A stretch of 64,000 nt of DNA from assembly GCA_947498775.1 (NCBI GenBank), contig CANMLL010000021.1:1-64000 (forward strand), written 5' to 3'. This DNA comes from an uncultured Aquimarina sp. Lineage in GTDB: Bacteria; Bacteroidota; Bacteroidia; Flavobacteriales; Flavobacteriaceae. Numbering within the stretch: the stretch's first letter is position 1; each line of letters begins with the position of its first letter. The translations under genes and the position numbers were made by a program. Under the pieces are notes generated by a model, which did not search any database, had not been told where the DNA came from, and was given only the letters and a program-made list of their open reading frames with translations. This document shows positions 25,315 to 34,344 of the stretch, piece by piece.

Positions 25315-26013
25315 TTAATGATCTTCAATTAATGCTTTGTTTCTACTTCTCTGAATCCAAATAATAATCCCAACAGTAATCAACGCCATTGGTGCTAATA
25401 CCATGAATCCATTATTTTCATATCCAATTGCATATAGCCCGGTTTTTTCGATTGGATCTCCCAGCACCTGGGCTCCAAATAAAGTTCCTGAGCCTAATAA
25501 TTCTCTAAAAAATGCTACAACGACCAATAATAATCCATAACCGGCTGCATTTCCTATCCCGTCCAAGAAAGATTTCCACACACCATTAGCCAGTGCAAAC
25601 GCTTCAAAACGCCCCATAATAATACAGTTGGTGATAATCAAACCTATAAACACAGACAATTCTTTACTTAATGTATATGCAAAAGCTTTGAGCACCTGAT
25701 CTACTATGATTACTAACGCGGCTACAACCACCAGCTGAACGATGATTCTAATTTTGGATGGCATAATGTTTCTCATTAATGAGATGACTACATTTCCTAC
25801 TCCCATTACAAAGATTACTGAAATTGCCATTACAATCGATGGCTTTAACTGCGCTGTGATCGCCAAAGCAGAGCAAATCCCTAATACCTGAATAGTAATT
25901 GGATTATTATCTGCAAGTGGATCTGTCAATAATTTTTTATTCTTCTTCGAAAACAAAGGCTCTCTAGGCTCCTTTACTTTTACTTCAACTTTTTCTTCTG
26001 TTACTTCAGCCAT
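25315..26013 (-). CDS. nqrD: Na+-translocating NADH-quinone reductase subunit D
   Basis: A 232-residue six-TM subunit paired with NqrE. Characteristic segments are LLTDPLADNNPITIQVLGICSALA and FIGLIITNCIIMGRFEAFA; the two Cys-bearing helices (ICSAL and TNCI) match the shared Fe site. The first ~25 residues (Glu/Lys-rich) are an added charged N-terminus. Confidence 0.95.
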   Translation of the reverse strand: MAEVTEEKVEVKVKEPREPLFSKKNKKLLTDPLADNNPITIQVLGICSALAITAQLKPSIVMAISVIFVMGVGNVVISLMRNIMPSKIRIIVQLVVVAALVIIVDQVLKAFAYTLSKELSVFIGLIITNCIIMGRFEAFALANGVWKSFLDGIGNAAGYGLLLVVVAFFRELLGSGTLFGAQVLGDPIEKTGLYAIGYENNGFMVLAPMALITVGIIIWIQRSRNKALIEDH

Positions 26014-26016
26014 TGC

Positions 26017-26772
26017 TTATTTTTTTAAAGTTTCAAAATAAGGCATATACATCCTTACACCTTTCTTTACCATCGCTGTTACACCGTCGCCTGTAATCGT
26101 AGCTCCGGCCAAAGCGTCCACTTCATTATCGGTTTTATCGTTATTTTTAGGATCTGCATTTCCTTTTTTAACAGTGATTCCTTTATAGCTCCCACTGGCA
26201 TCAACAATGCTTTCTCCGATAAAATCATCTCTAAAATATGATTCTTTAATGTTGGCTCCTAATCCCGGAGTTTCTGCCTTATGATCAAAAAACGCACCCT
26301 GTATAGCTTTAAAATCTTTATCTAAAGAAACGTATCCCCAAATAGCATCCCATAAGCCATTACCTCTCATCGGAACTATATAGAATTCTTTTCCTTCTTT
26401 TTTTCCTATAAACAAAGGCATTTTTCGTTCATAATTGGCATCTTGCTTTAGTTTATCACTTTCTTTCTTCACTTCGATATCAAAAGCCTCCTTTGTTTTT
26501 TGGGCAGTATTCCCTATAACAATATATTGCTTATCACCAACATATTGTTTAAACAAATCTTCAGCCTGTTCTGCGGGAACAAATTCATTAGGATCTTCAC
26601 TATCGGTTACACCCATTGCGAATAGAATATTTTGCTGTTTTTCTGTTCGTTTATTTGCCGCTATATCTTTTTTTAATGCAGATGCGGTAAATGCTAACAA
26701 GGAACCAACCACTACTACCATTGCGATGGCAAATAAGATTGTATATGAGTTTTTATCTGTATCGATTGCCAT
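26017..26772 (-). CDS. nqrC: Na+-translocating NADH-quinone reductase subunit C
   Basis: A 251-residue protein with one N-terminal TM helix (ILFAIAMVVVVGSLLAFTA). The periplasmic domain ends with the flavin attachment motif DALAGATITGDGVT, where the Thr of the GAT motif carries FMN added by ApbE. The GLGANI segment and the FYIVPMRGNGLWDAIWGY part are the usual family landmarks. Three bases separate it from nqrD and two from nqrB. Confidence 0.96.
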   Translation of the reverse strand: MAIDTDKNSYTILFAIAMVVVVGSLLAFTASALKKDIAANKRTEKQQNILFAMGVTDSEDPNEFVPAEQAEDLFKQYVGDKQYIVIGNTAQKTKEAFDIEVKKESDKLKQDANYERKMPLFIGKKEGKEFYIVPMRGNGLWDAIWGYVSLDKDFKAIQGAFFDHKAETPGLGANIKESYFRDDFIGESIVDASGSYKGITVKKGNADPKNNDKTDNEVDALAGATITGDGVTAMVKKGVRMYMPYFETLKK

Positions 26773-26774
26773 AA

Positions 26775-28034
26775 CTAAGCCGTTTTTAGTTTTAAACGTT
26801 TCATTCTCTTTTTCACATTACCCTGAACCACATAATGGTCAATTGTTGGAGCAAATACATTCATAAGTAATATTGCCAAGAATACTCCTTCTGGGTATGC
26901 TGGATTGAATACTCGAATTAATATAGAAATAAGTCCTATCAGAAATCCGTAAATCCATTTTCCCTTATTGGTTTGCGAAGCTGTAACCGGATCGGTAGCC
27001 ATGAAAACAATACCAAAAGCAATTCCTCCAACAATTAAATGTTGCCAGAATTCTAAATTCATTAAGGCATAAAACTTGCTTGAATCTGTTATCCATCCTG
27101 CACTAGTAACTCCGTTAAAAATTAGTCCCATTACCAGTGTTCCTAACACGGCACTTAACATAATTCTCCAACTTCCTATTTTACTGAAGATCAGGAATAA
27201 TCCTCCTAACAAAATTAATACAGCAGAAGTCTCTCCAACTGATCCGGGAATAAATCCATAAAATGCATCGGCAATAGCGTAGGTGACTTCTTTACCATGA
27301 TTAGCTGTTTCTGCCAGTATAGCTTTTCCTTGTGCCAAACCTCCTAAAATAGTCTCTCCAGATATGGCATCAAGTTCTGCTCCGGCTGCAATTTCTTTTG
27401 CTCTATCCACAGCACCATGCACCCATACTTTATCTCCAGACATCCAGGTAGGATATGCAAAGAACAAAAATGCTCTAATGGTTAGGGCAGGATTCAGGAT
27501 ATTCATCCCTGTTCCACCAAACACTTCTTTACCTATTACAACTCCAAAAATAACGGCAACAGAAAGCATCCAAAGTGGTGTATCCACAGGTACAATTAGG
27601 GGAACCAACATCCCCGTTACTAAATATCCTTCTTCGACTTCATGACCTTTGATTACAGCAAAAACAAATTCTACCGCGAGACCTACTCCATAGGAAACAA
27701 TTACTAATGGCATCACTTCCCAAAAACCAACCATAAAGTTATCCAAAGTCCAGAATTCTGAACTAAAAAAACCTCCTGATACGGCTTGGATTTCTCCTAG
27801 AGCTAAATAATGTTGATATCCCGCATTAAACATCCCAAATATCAAACAAGGTACTAAGGACATAATAACCGTATTCATAGTTCGCTTAAGATCATCTGCA
27901 GCGCGAACATGACCTCCAGAATGTGTCGTTTCGTTAGGCAAATACAAGAAGGTATGAATTGCATTAAATGCAGGCGCCATCTTTTTGCCTTTATACTTTA
28001 GTTTTAGTTTATGTAGTTTATCTTTTAATCCCAT
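26775..28034 (-). CDS. nqrB: Na+-translocating NADH-quinone reductase subunit B
   Basis: A 419-residue integral subunit with about ten TM helices. It carries a covalent FMN, riboflavin and the quinone site in other species. DAISGETILGG is the likely ApbE attachment motif, with Glu where many relatives have Ala. The family signatures GGTGMNILNPALTIRAFLFF and FMATDPVTASQTNKGKWIYGF are intact. It is the largest membrane subunit and would form the main Na+ path with NqrD and NqrE. Confidence 0.96.
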   Translation of the reverse strand: MGLKDKLHKLKLKYKGKKMAPAFNAIHTFLYLPNETTHSGGHVRAADDLKRTMNTVIMSLVPCLIFGMFNAGYQHYLALGEIQAVSGGFFSSEFWTLDNFMVGFWEVMPLVIVSYGVGLAVEFVFAVIKGHEVEEGYLVTGMLVPLIVPVDTPLWMLSVAVIFGVVIGKEVFGGTGMNILNPALTIRAFLFFAYPTWMSGDKVWVHGAVDRAKEIAAGAELDAISGETILGGLAQGKAILAETANHGKEVTYAIADAFYGFIPGSVGETSAVLILLGGLFLIFSKIGSWRIMLSAVLGTLVMGLIFNGVTSAGWITDSSKFYALMNLEFWQHLIVGGIAFGIVFMATDPVTASQTNKGKWIYGFLIGLISILIRVFNPAYPEGVFLAILLMNVFAPTIDHYVVQGNVKKRMKRLKLKTA

Positions 28035-28038
28035 AGCA

Positions 28039-29394
28039 CTATCCTATTTCTTTTAACATTAGGTCCAACCCTTCTCTTATAATTTGTTGATGCGGTTGTT
28101 TAGACACACATACAAATTCTGTCAGGGCAAAATCCTCGGGAGCAACCTCATACATCCCAAGTTGTTCCATTGCATCCAGGTCATTTACCATACAAGCTTT
28201 TAATAATTGCAATGGGTAAATATTTAATGGAAATACATTTTCATAAGTTCCTGTGAGTACAAATGCCCTGTGTTCACCATTTGTATTTGTGTTAAGGTTA
28301 TATTTTTTATTTGGAAACAACCATGAAAAAGTGAGTGCTCTAGAAGGTGATATCTTATTGAAGATTGGTTTGTTCCAACCAAAAAGCTCATAATCGTCTC
28401 CTTCAGGAATAACGGTAATATCACTATGATAATATCCCAAATGACCATCTGGCTTTACATTTTCTCCTGTAAGTACATTACCACTGATCACTCTTATATT
28501 TGCTTCATCATACACTCCAGAATCGTATACAACTGAAGATACTTCGGCACCAATCTTAGTCTTGTAGTATTTAGGATTTTTTACAGAAGCACCTGCCAAT
28601 GCAATTGTTCTTTCTGCATTAAATTTTCCGGTTAACAATAATTCTCCAATTATCAGCAAATCCTGTGGGTTTACTATCCAAACAACTTCTCCTTTATCAA
28701 TAGGATCAATTTTTCCGATTTGCACACTAACATTTCCTGCGGGATGTGGTCCAGAGACTTTATGTAATGTGATATTATTAAGACCGGACAAAGGAGAATT
28801 ACTTTTCTTACCTACAGAAACATGAACCTGTCCATCTGTTAATTTACTTAAAGCATTTACAGCAGCTTGCAGTTCATTCGCTCTACCTTCTAAAATGTAA
28901 TCCATATCCGCAGTCAAAGGAGCTGTAGCATATCCAGATATAAAAATAGCTTTGGGAGCTAGCTCTGGGTTTGCAATCACATCATAGGGACGTTGCTTGA
29001 TAAAAGGCCAGCAACCAGAAGATAACAAATGTGCTTTTACCTCATCACCACTCATGGCGTCTACATCTTTTGCTTCAAAGTCTGCATATTGCTGTTCTTT
29101 ATCGGCCAGGATTTTAAAAGCCAAAATCTTTCTTTTGGCACCACGTACTATTTCTATTACTTCACCACTGACTGGGGAAGGAAACAGCATTTTTTCATTG
29201 GATTTTGAGTGAAAAAGTGGTTCGCCGGCTTTAACTTCTGTCCCTTGTTTAGCAACAACCTTGGGAATTATACCGTGAAAATCGTCAGGCTTAATTGCAA
29301 AAACATTACTTCTGGTAGCATTCACAGTAATTTTTTCTGCTTCGCCAACAAGTTTAATGTCTAAACCCTTTCTGATACGAATGTCTTTTGACAT
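28039..29394 (-). CDS. nqrA: Na+-translocating NADH-quinone reductase subunit A
   Basis: A 451-residue soluble subunit (family ~446) that binds near the quinone site on the cytoplasmic face. Start MSKDIRIRKGLDIKLVGEAE, then the lipoyl-like domain KAGEPLFHSKSNEKMLFPSPVSGEV, the ISGYATAPL region, NPQDLLIIGELLLTGKF, and the Cys-bearing C-terminus. It is the first gene of the six-gene operon nqrABCDEF, with intergenic gaps of only 1-11 bases. Confidence 0.97.
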   Translation of the reverse strand: MSKDIRIRKGLDIKLVGEAEKITVNATRSNVFAIKPDDFHGIIPKVVAKQGTEVKAGEPLFHSKSNEKMLFPSPVSGEVIEIVRGAKRKILAFKILADKEQQYADFEAKDVDAMSGDEVKAHLLSSGCWPFIKQRPYDVIANPELAPKAIFISGYATAPLTADMDYILEGRANELQAAVNALSKLTDGQVHVSVGKKSNSPLSGLNNITLHKVSGPHPAGNVSVQIGKIDPIDKGEVVWIVNPQDLLIIGELLLTGKFNAERTIALAGASVKNPKYYKTKIGAEVSSVVYDSGVYDEANIRVISGNVLTGENVKPDGHLGYYHSDITVIPEGDDYELFGWNKPIFNKISPSRALTFSWLFPNKKYNLNTNTNGEHRAFVLTGTYENVFPLNIYPLQLLKACMVNDLDAMEQLGMYEVAPEDFALTEFVCVSKQPHQQIIREGLDLMLKEIG

Positions 29395-29430
29395 ATTTGT
29401 GGTCTATGTTAATTAACTAAAAAAATCGTG

Positions 29431-29438
29431 CAAATTTA
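29431..29438 (-). promoter_or_regulatory. Promoter -7 element of the nqr operon
   Basis: Read on the minus strand the site is TAAATTTG, an exact TAnnTTTG. It lies about 36 bases before the nqrA start. No good -33 TTTG is seen. Confidence 0.5.
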
Positions 29439-29584
29439 ATAATTAAAACACGTAAGTGAAAGCTGGTTTAGTCATAAAATTTTATTAATAATGATTCTAA
29501 ATAATGAGTTTTATAGTTCAAAAACTACCTTTTGCGCTTTGGGCATACATTTTGTTTATATTTACACCTATAATTCTTAAGATA

Positions 29585-30853
29585 ATGCCATATAGACTTA
29601 GACAATTCTTATTGTTTTTCACATTTTTGTTTTGTAGTTCACATTCTTTTTTTGCGCAATCTATTGTTAAGAATATTTCTGATGCAAGTCACATTAGCAC
29701 AATTCAATTATACGGAGATGCAGAGTTTGCAGGAATACCTATTATCAAATTAGGCACTCCTTTTAAGATTACTTTTGATGACATTAATGGGGATGAGGCA
29801 GATTACTACTACAGAATTTCGCATCATGATTTTGATTGGACCCCCTCTGTTCTCTATAAGAATGAATTTTTAGACGGTTTTGATGAAATCAGAATTGTAA
29901 CCTACGAGAATTCTTTCAATACCCTACAATTATACAGTCACTATACCTTAAATATTCCCAATGAAGATACTAGAAAACTTAAAGTAAGTGGAAACTATAT
30001 GATCGAAATCTATAACGATGATGATGAAGTTGTTTTTACAAGAAAATTTATCGTTTATGAAAACAGATCAACCGTTAGCGTAAATATTAAAAGATCCAGA
30101 GATCTTAATTATATCAATACAAAACAATCAGTACAATTTGAAATTAATTCTCCCAACGAGATTTTAAGAAACCCTAAACGTACTGTAAAAACTTTGGTAA
30201 TGCAAAATAACGATATAAATAACAGCATTACCGATTTAATTCCTCAATTTACCATAGCTAATAAACTCGTTTATAAATACGATCAAGAGTCTAGTTTTTG
30301 GGGCGGAAATGAGTTTTTGTTCTTTGACAACAAAGATATAAGAGCGGCCAATGCTGGTATAGGCAGAATAGATTTACAAGATATATATCACAATTATCTA
30401 CATCGTAATGTAGTAAGAGCAAATAGAAGATACACCTATAACCCAGATATTAATGGAAACTTTGTAATTCGCAATATCGATGCCGAAAACAGCGATGTTG
30501 AATCTGATTATGCCTGGATGCATTTTTATTTGGAATGTTATGAACCTTTAGAAAATGGAGAAATTCATGTCTACGGAAATTTCAATAATTATATACTTGA
30601 TGACTCCACAAAACTTATTTACAACAAAGAAAGCGGTCTTTATGAGACTAAAAGATTGTTTAAACAAGGTTTTTATAACTATAAATATGTTCTTTTAAGA
30701 CCAAATGGCACTATTGATCCAGGATTTATAAGTGGCAATTTTGATGAAACTGAAAACGAATACACCGTAATACCTTATTACAGAGCTCCAGGCGCCCGTT
30801 ATGATAGCGCTATCGGAAAAGGCATCGGAAACTCTGCAACCATTACAAATTAG
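29585..30853 (+). CDS. DUF5103 domain secreted protein
   Basis: The start at 29585 (MPYRLRQFLLFFTFLFCSSHSFFAQ) gives a standard signal peptide. A longer frame from 29504 would add a hydrophobic stretch in front and is less likely. The mature 398 residues fit DUF5103: IVKNISDASHISTIQLYGDAE, then YYYRISHHDFDWTPSVLYKNEFLDGF, and the late ENGEIHVYGNFNNY and YETKRLFKQGFYNYKYV carbohydrate-module-like strands. The family is widespread and conserved in Bacteroidota; function unknown. It is divergent from nqrA. Confidence 0.85.
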   Translation: MPYRLRQFLLFFTFLFCSSHSFFAQSIVKNISDASHISTIQLYGDAEFAGIPIIKLGTPFKITFDDINGDEADYYYRISHHDFDWTPSVLYKNEFLDGFDEIRIVTYENSFNTLQLYSHYTLNIPNEDTRKLKVSGNYMIEIYNDDDEVVFTRKFIVYENRSTVSVNIKRSRDLNYINTKQSVQFEINSPNEILRNPKRTVKTLVMQNNDINNSITDLIPQFTIANKLVYKYDQESSFWGGNEFLFFDNKDIRAANAGIGRIDLQDIYHNYLHRNVVRANRRYTYNPDINGNFVIRNIDAENSDVESDYAWMHFYLECYEPLENGEIHVYGNFNNYILDDSTKLIYNKESGLYETKRLFKQGFYNYKYVLLRPNGTIDPGFISGNFDETENEYTVIPYYRAPGARYDSAIGKGIGNSATITN

Positions 30854-30928
30854 AATAATTCTGCATTCTTTTGGCATTGTAAAAAACTCCTGTTATTTTA
30901 GAACCCACACTAGACCAATCCAATACAC

Positions 30929-32080
30929 ATGAAAGAAAAGGGGAGATTTCTTAAAAAGTACCGGGGAAACGAATGCCTTAATTGCGGGATTCCGCTAGAT
31001 TTTATAGATCGTTATTGCCATAATTGTGGTCAAATCAATACCACTAAAAAGTTATCATTTAGAGATTTCTTTAATGAATTCTTTGCAAGTATTTTCTCTT
31101 ACGATTCAAGATTAAGACATACTATAATTGTACTATTATTCAGTCCGGGAAAAATATCTAAAGAATATATCCAAGGAAGACGCGTAAAATATGCAAACCC
31201 TTTCAGGTTTTACCTTAGTGTTTCTATCATTTTCTTCATTATCAATGGTTTGTTTATTGATTTTGATGGATTCAGTGCGGGTGTGCAGGATGATGTTACC
31301 AAAGGGAAAGAGGCCCTTGAGAAAATAGAAAACGAAATTCCAATAGATTCAATAAAGCAAAAACTCAATCAAGAATTATTAGCAGTAGAAGAGCTCACAA
31401 TTTCTGACAAAGAAAAAATCAATAAGCGAATATCTAATATAGAATTCACCCTGCCATCTACCAAAAAGAATAACAATCCTAAAGAAGTCACTTACTACAC
31501 TCAACCACAGATTGACAGTATGGGGCTTTTTGATCGAGGAGCAAAGCTTTGGTCGATGTATAATGATCATTATGAAAAAACAGCTCAAAAATCTGCCTAT
31601 AGAGCATTAACAGAGTTACATCATGAAAAGAGCAAATTTAATAGATACATCTATCAAAGAGCTATGAAAACAAACAGCATTACTGACAACTATGGCCGGG
31701 AATTACTAGAGTTCATCTTCAACAAACTACCTTTTATCATATTCTTCTTTCTCCCATTCTTTGCTTTGGCAATTTGGTTATTGTATGTTAGGAGATCTTT
31801 CACATATATGGAACATCTGGTATTTACATTTCATACCCAAACCATGTTTTTTATACTTATAGGAATAGCAATTTTGATTGATCAAATTATCAAAACTGAA
31901 GCTGCATCTGGTATTGCTATGCTTGTATTTTTATTTTACCTTTACAAAGCCATGCGTAAGTTTTATTCGCAGGGAAGAGGTAAAACTATTGTTAAATTTC
32001 TGTTAGTGAATGTTTTATTTTTTATATTAGCCAGTATAGGTACTGGTATAACAGTAGCAGGATCAATTTTCATTTTTTAA
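30929..32080 (+). CDS. DUF3667 membrane protein with N-terminal zinc ribbon
   Basis: A 383-residue protein. The N-terminus has two CxxC pairs (CLNCG and CHNCG, residues ~17-36), forming a zinc ribbon, then the family motif KLSFRDFFNEFF and SYDSRLRHT. Four to five TM segments are visible: FRFYLSVSIIFFIINGLF, a long soluble insert (residues ~115-240, charged), then three more near residues 260-380. DUF3667 proteins are common in this phylum; no function is established. It ends one base before apaG, so the two are cotranscribed. Confidence 0.85.
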   Translation: MKEKGRFLKKYRGNECLNCGIPLDFIDRYCHNCGQINTTKKLSFRDFFNEFFASIFSYDSRLRHTIIVLLFSPGKISKEYIQGRRVKYANPFRFYLSVSIIFFIINGLFIDFDGFSAGVQDDVTKGKEALEKIENEIPIDSIKQKLNQELLAVEELTISDKEKINKRISNIEFTLPSTKKNNNPKEVTYYTQPQIDSMGLFDRGAKLWSMYNDHYEKTAQKSAYRALTELHHEKSKFNRYIYQRAMKTNSITDNYGRELLEFIFNKLPFIIFFFLPFFALAIWLLYVRRSFTYMEHLVFTFHTQTMFFILIGIAILIDQIIKTEAASGIAMLVFLFYLYKAMRKFYSQGRGKTIVKFLLVNVLFFILASIGTGITVAGSIFIF

Positions 32081-32081
32081 A

Positions 32082-32468
32082 ATGGTTCAACAAGTAACAA
32101 GAGGGATAAAGATTTCGGTAGACACTACTTTTGAAGGCACGTTCTATAAGAACTATAAGATTCACTTTGCCTTTGGTTATCGGATCACCATTGAAAATCA
32201 AAGTAAAGACTCTGTACAACTCACCTCTCGTTTCTGGGAGATAAAAGACGCTCTTAATAATACTGAAATTGTTGAAGGTGAAGGTGTTATTGGCAAAAAA
32301 CCAGTTCTTAAACCTGGCGAATCACACACCTACAACAGTGGCTGTTTATTAAGTTCTCCTTTTGGATCGATGAAAGGACATTACGATATGGTTAATTTTA
32401 CCTCTACCAGAAAATTTAAGGTAATGATTCCGGGATTTAAACTTAGCACCCCTTTTGCTCTTAATTAA
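32082..32468 (+). CDS. apaG: ApaG-family protein
   Basis: A 128-residue fibronectin-III-like beta-sandwich protein. The signatures YRITIENQSKDSVQLTSRFWEI, VEGEGVIGKKPVLKPGE and YNSGCLLSSPFGSMKGHYDM are exact family landmarks. ApaG is linked to Co2+/Mg2+ handling and Ap4A in enterobacteria; the molecular role is unclear. Its last codons overlap the end of the convergent minus-strand gene by 8 bases. Confidence 0.93.
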   Translation: MVQQVTRGIKISVDTTFEGTFYKNYKIHFAFGYRITIENQSKDSVQLTSRFWEIKDALNNTEIVEGEGVIGKKPVLKPGESHTYNSGCLLSSPFGSMKGHYDMVNFTSTRKFKVMIPGFKLSTPFALN

Positions 32469-33453
32469 TAATCCGTTTTACCAGATCAAATCTTATTATT
32501 TGCTTTTCCTGCTCTACATGACAGTATTTACAATTTGAATCATAGACAAATCGATATTCTTTGGATATATCAAAATATGATGCATCAGCTTCAAAAAGTC
32601 CCTTAAAATCTTGCTCTCCATATTCGGTGTACCTAGTTATTTCAAATAAATTTTCTTTTGAAGAGCTATTTAGAGCAAAATATGCGCTACTCCCTATGCC
32701 AGAAAGAAAATGAGCATTTTTCAAAAAACCATTAGGACTAACTACGTGATTGTTTATAATTTCTGGAATTTTTTTATCAAAATAATTAGTGAGATTTTCT
32801 CTTAAAACCGAACCTGGATACACATTTAATTTTCCACCTTCTACCTGGTAAATAGGATTGCCCAAGGATGCTTTTTCAACATTTCCTAATGGACTTGGAG
32901 TAAACAATTTATTACGCAATAATGGTTTTCTTATTTTAGCATGATCTGTTCCCGCCAAAATAGTATCGGTTACAATACGAGAACAATTGCTACCATCTTT
33001 TCCAAAAGCTCTATATGGAATACTTCCTTTTTCTTGAACAGAAATTACAAAGCTTTTTGCTTTTTCATAATAAATGTAATCACAAACTGAAGCTACCAAA
33101 CGACCACTACCATGTGTTTTATCCGGATTTGCTTCGAGCCAAAGCAAAAACTCTTCTAAATTATTTAACTTTCTTTCTTTGGTTACTTCTGCCTTAAATG
33201 GTATTTGTAGCTCTACATCGGTAACTGCGCTTCGCACTCGGCCGCAACCTTGGGGAGTAATATACCTTCCAAAATCATAGTACGCTGCATGACCTGTTTT
33301 GTTTTCAATAAGCACAAAAGCTGCATGCCCTGCCTTTATATAATTCTCCTTTCCTAAACCCAAAGCCAAAAGCACTTTGGTCGAAGACTCGTCGGAGTGT
33401 TTTACAAATGTATCAGGAAACGCAAGTGAAATTATTTTACCTGTATATTTCAA
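32461..33453 (-). CDS. Conserved hypothetical protein, NlpC/DUF4105-like (possibly DUF6695)
   Basis: A 330-residue protein without a signal peptide. The N-terminal GHAAFVLIENKTGHAAYYDFGRY and the later KDGSNCSRIVTDTIL look like the His and Cys parts of a papain-like/NlpC fold, in the circularly permuted order seen in DUF4105-like proteins. The C-terminal ~60 residues (EQDFKGLFEADASYFDI onward) are of unknown fold. It lies two bases after an NRDE gene on the same strand, so it is probably cotranscribed with it. DUF6695 is named from memory. Confidence 0.65.
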   Translation of the reverse strand: MKYTGKIISLAFPDTFVKHSDESSTKVLLALGLGKENYIKAGHAAFVLIENKTGHAAYYDFGRYITPQGCGRVRSAVTDVELQIPFKAEVTKERKLNNLEEFLLWLEANPDKTHGSGRLVASVCDYIYYEKAKSFVISVQEKGSIPYRAFGKDGSNCSRIVTDTILAGTDHAKIRKPLLRNKLFTPSPLGNVEKASLGNPIYQVEGGKLNVYPGSVLRENLTNYFDKKIPEIINNHVVSPNGFLKNAHFLSGIGSSAYFALNSSSKENLFEITRYTEYGEQDFKGLFEADASYFDISKEYRFVYDSNCKYCHVEQEKQIIRFDLVKRIIN

Positions 33454-33455
33454 TT

Positions 33456-34172
33456 TTACGCAGTAATTGCTTCAAAAATAACGGTACTTACTTCTTCATT
33501 TTGTAAATTTTCATACCGCATCGATAACTCTTCTTCATTTTTCACTATCTGAGTTATGCTTATAGTTTTAAGAAAACCTCTATCTATCTGCAAATCCACA
33601 TCATCATCTCCTATCCCTTCGTTTTTATGAAAGTCTAACAAAGAATCCGGAGTAAGCACATTCTGGTTTTCAAAAACATCAAACCAATCCTCTCTAAGGT
33701 TTTTCATCTCTTTGGTATATAATGTAGAAGACGACCAAATGTGCGTTTCTTTTTCTAGAGCACGAAGATGTTTTTGTTGTCCATCCCAAACAAATTCAAA
33801 AAGCAAAAGATCAGAACTCCAATTTGCAGCAACAATAGTAAAAGGCTCAATTCCTTTACAATCATAAACATCGATGGCTTTTTCTAAATCATTGGCCTCT
33901 AATAAATCTTTAACCACTACCCCTCTGCTTTGTCTATAAGACACCTGTCTTTCATGAATTTCAAAACCTCCATTAAGCAAACAAATCATTGTATTCTTAT
34001 CGCTAACTCCTATCCAGGTTCCTCCTGCAACAGCATCTTTGGGAAACAACATTCTAGTTTTATTTACCTTATAGAATTCTGGTAGTAATGTTTTTCGATT
34101 TATAATCTCATCACGATTAGAGGTAAGAATAAAATCATTTTCTTGAATTGGGATCAATGTTACTGTACACAT
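33456..34172 (-). CDS. NRDE (TANGO2-like) family protein
   Basis: The start at 34172 gives MCTVTLIPIQENDF, with the Cys2 that is conserved in this family; upstream codons would add nine residues. The name motif is SNRDEIINR at residues ~19-26, followed by GGTWIGVSDKNTMICLLNGG. The protein is 238 residues. The N-terminal Cys suggests an N-terminal-nucleophile (Ntn) hydrolase fold, as does the location of the NRDE loop. Eukaryotic TANGO2 has been linked to lipid and haem handling; the bacterial function is unknown. Confidence 0.85.
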   Translation of the reverse strand: MCTVTLIPIQENDFILTSNRDEIINRKTLLPEFYKVNKTRMLFPKDAVAGGTWIGVSDKNTMICLLNGGFEIHERQVSYRQSRGVVVKDLLEANDLEKAIDVYDCKGIEPFTIVAANWSSDLLLFEFVWDGQQKHLRALEKETHIWSSSTLYTKEMKNLREDWFDVFENQNVLTPDSLLDFHKNEGIGDDDVDLQIDRGFLKTISITQIVKNEEELSMRYENLQNEEVSTVIFEAITA

Positions 34173-34272
34173 AAATTTTGGGTCGGCTAAATATGTCACA
34201 ACTTACAAAAAAAAATAGATACACCACAATGTTTATAAAAGGTTAAAATGGATAATACCCTATATAATTTTC

Positions 34273-34280
34273 TATCTTTG
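34273..34280 (+). promoter_or_regulatory. Promoter -7 element of pruA
   Basis: TATCTTTG is an exact TAnnTTTG site, 64 bases before the start codon. Confidence 0.5.
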
Positions 34281-34344
34281 CTATCCTAAATGACTAACTC
34301 ATTAGACAAACACATCTTACTAATTTAAATAACACAATTATATT

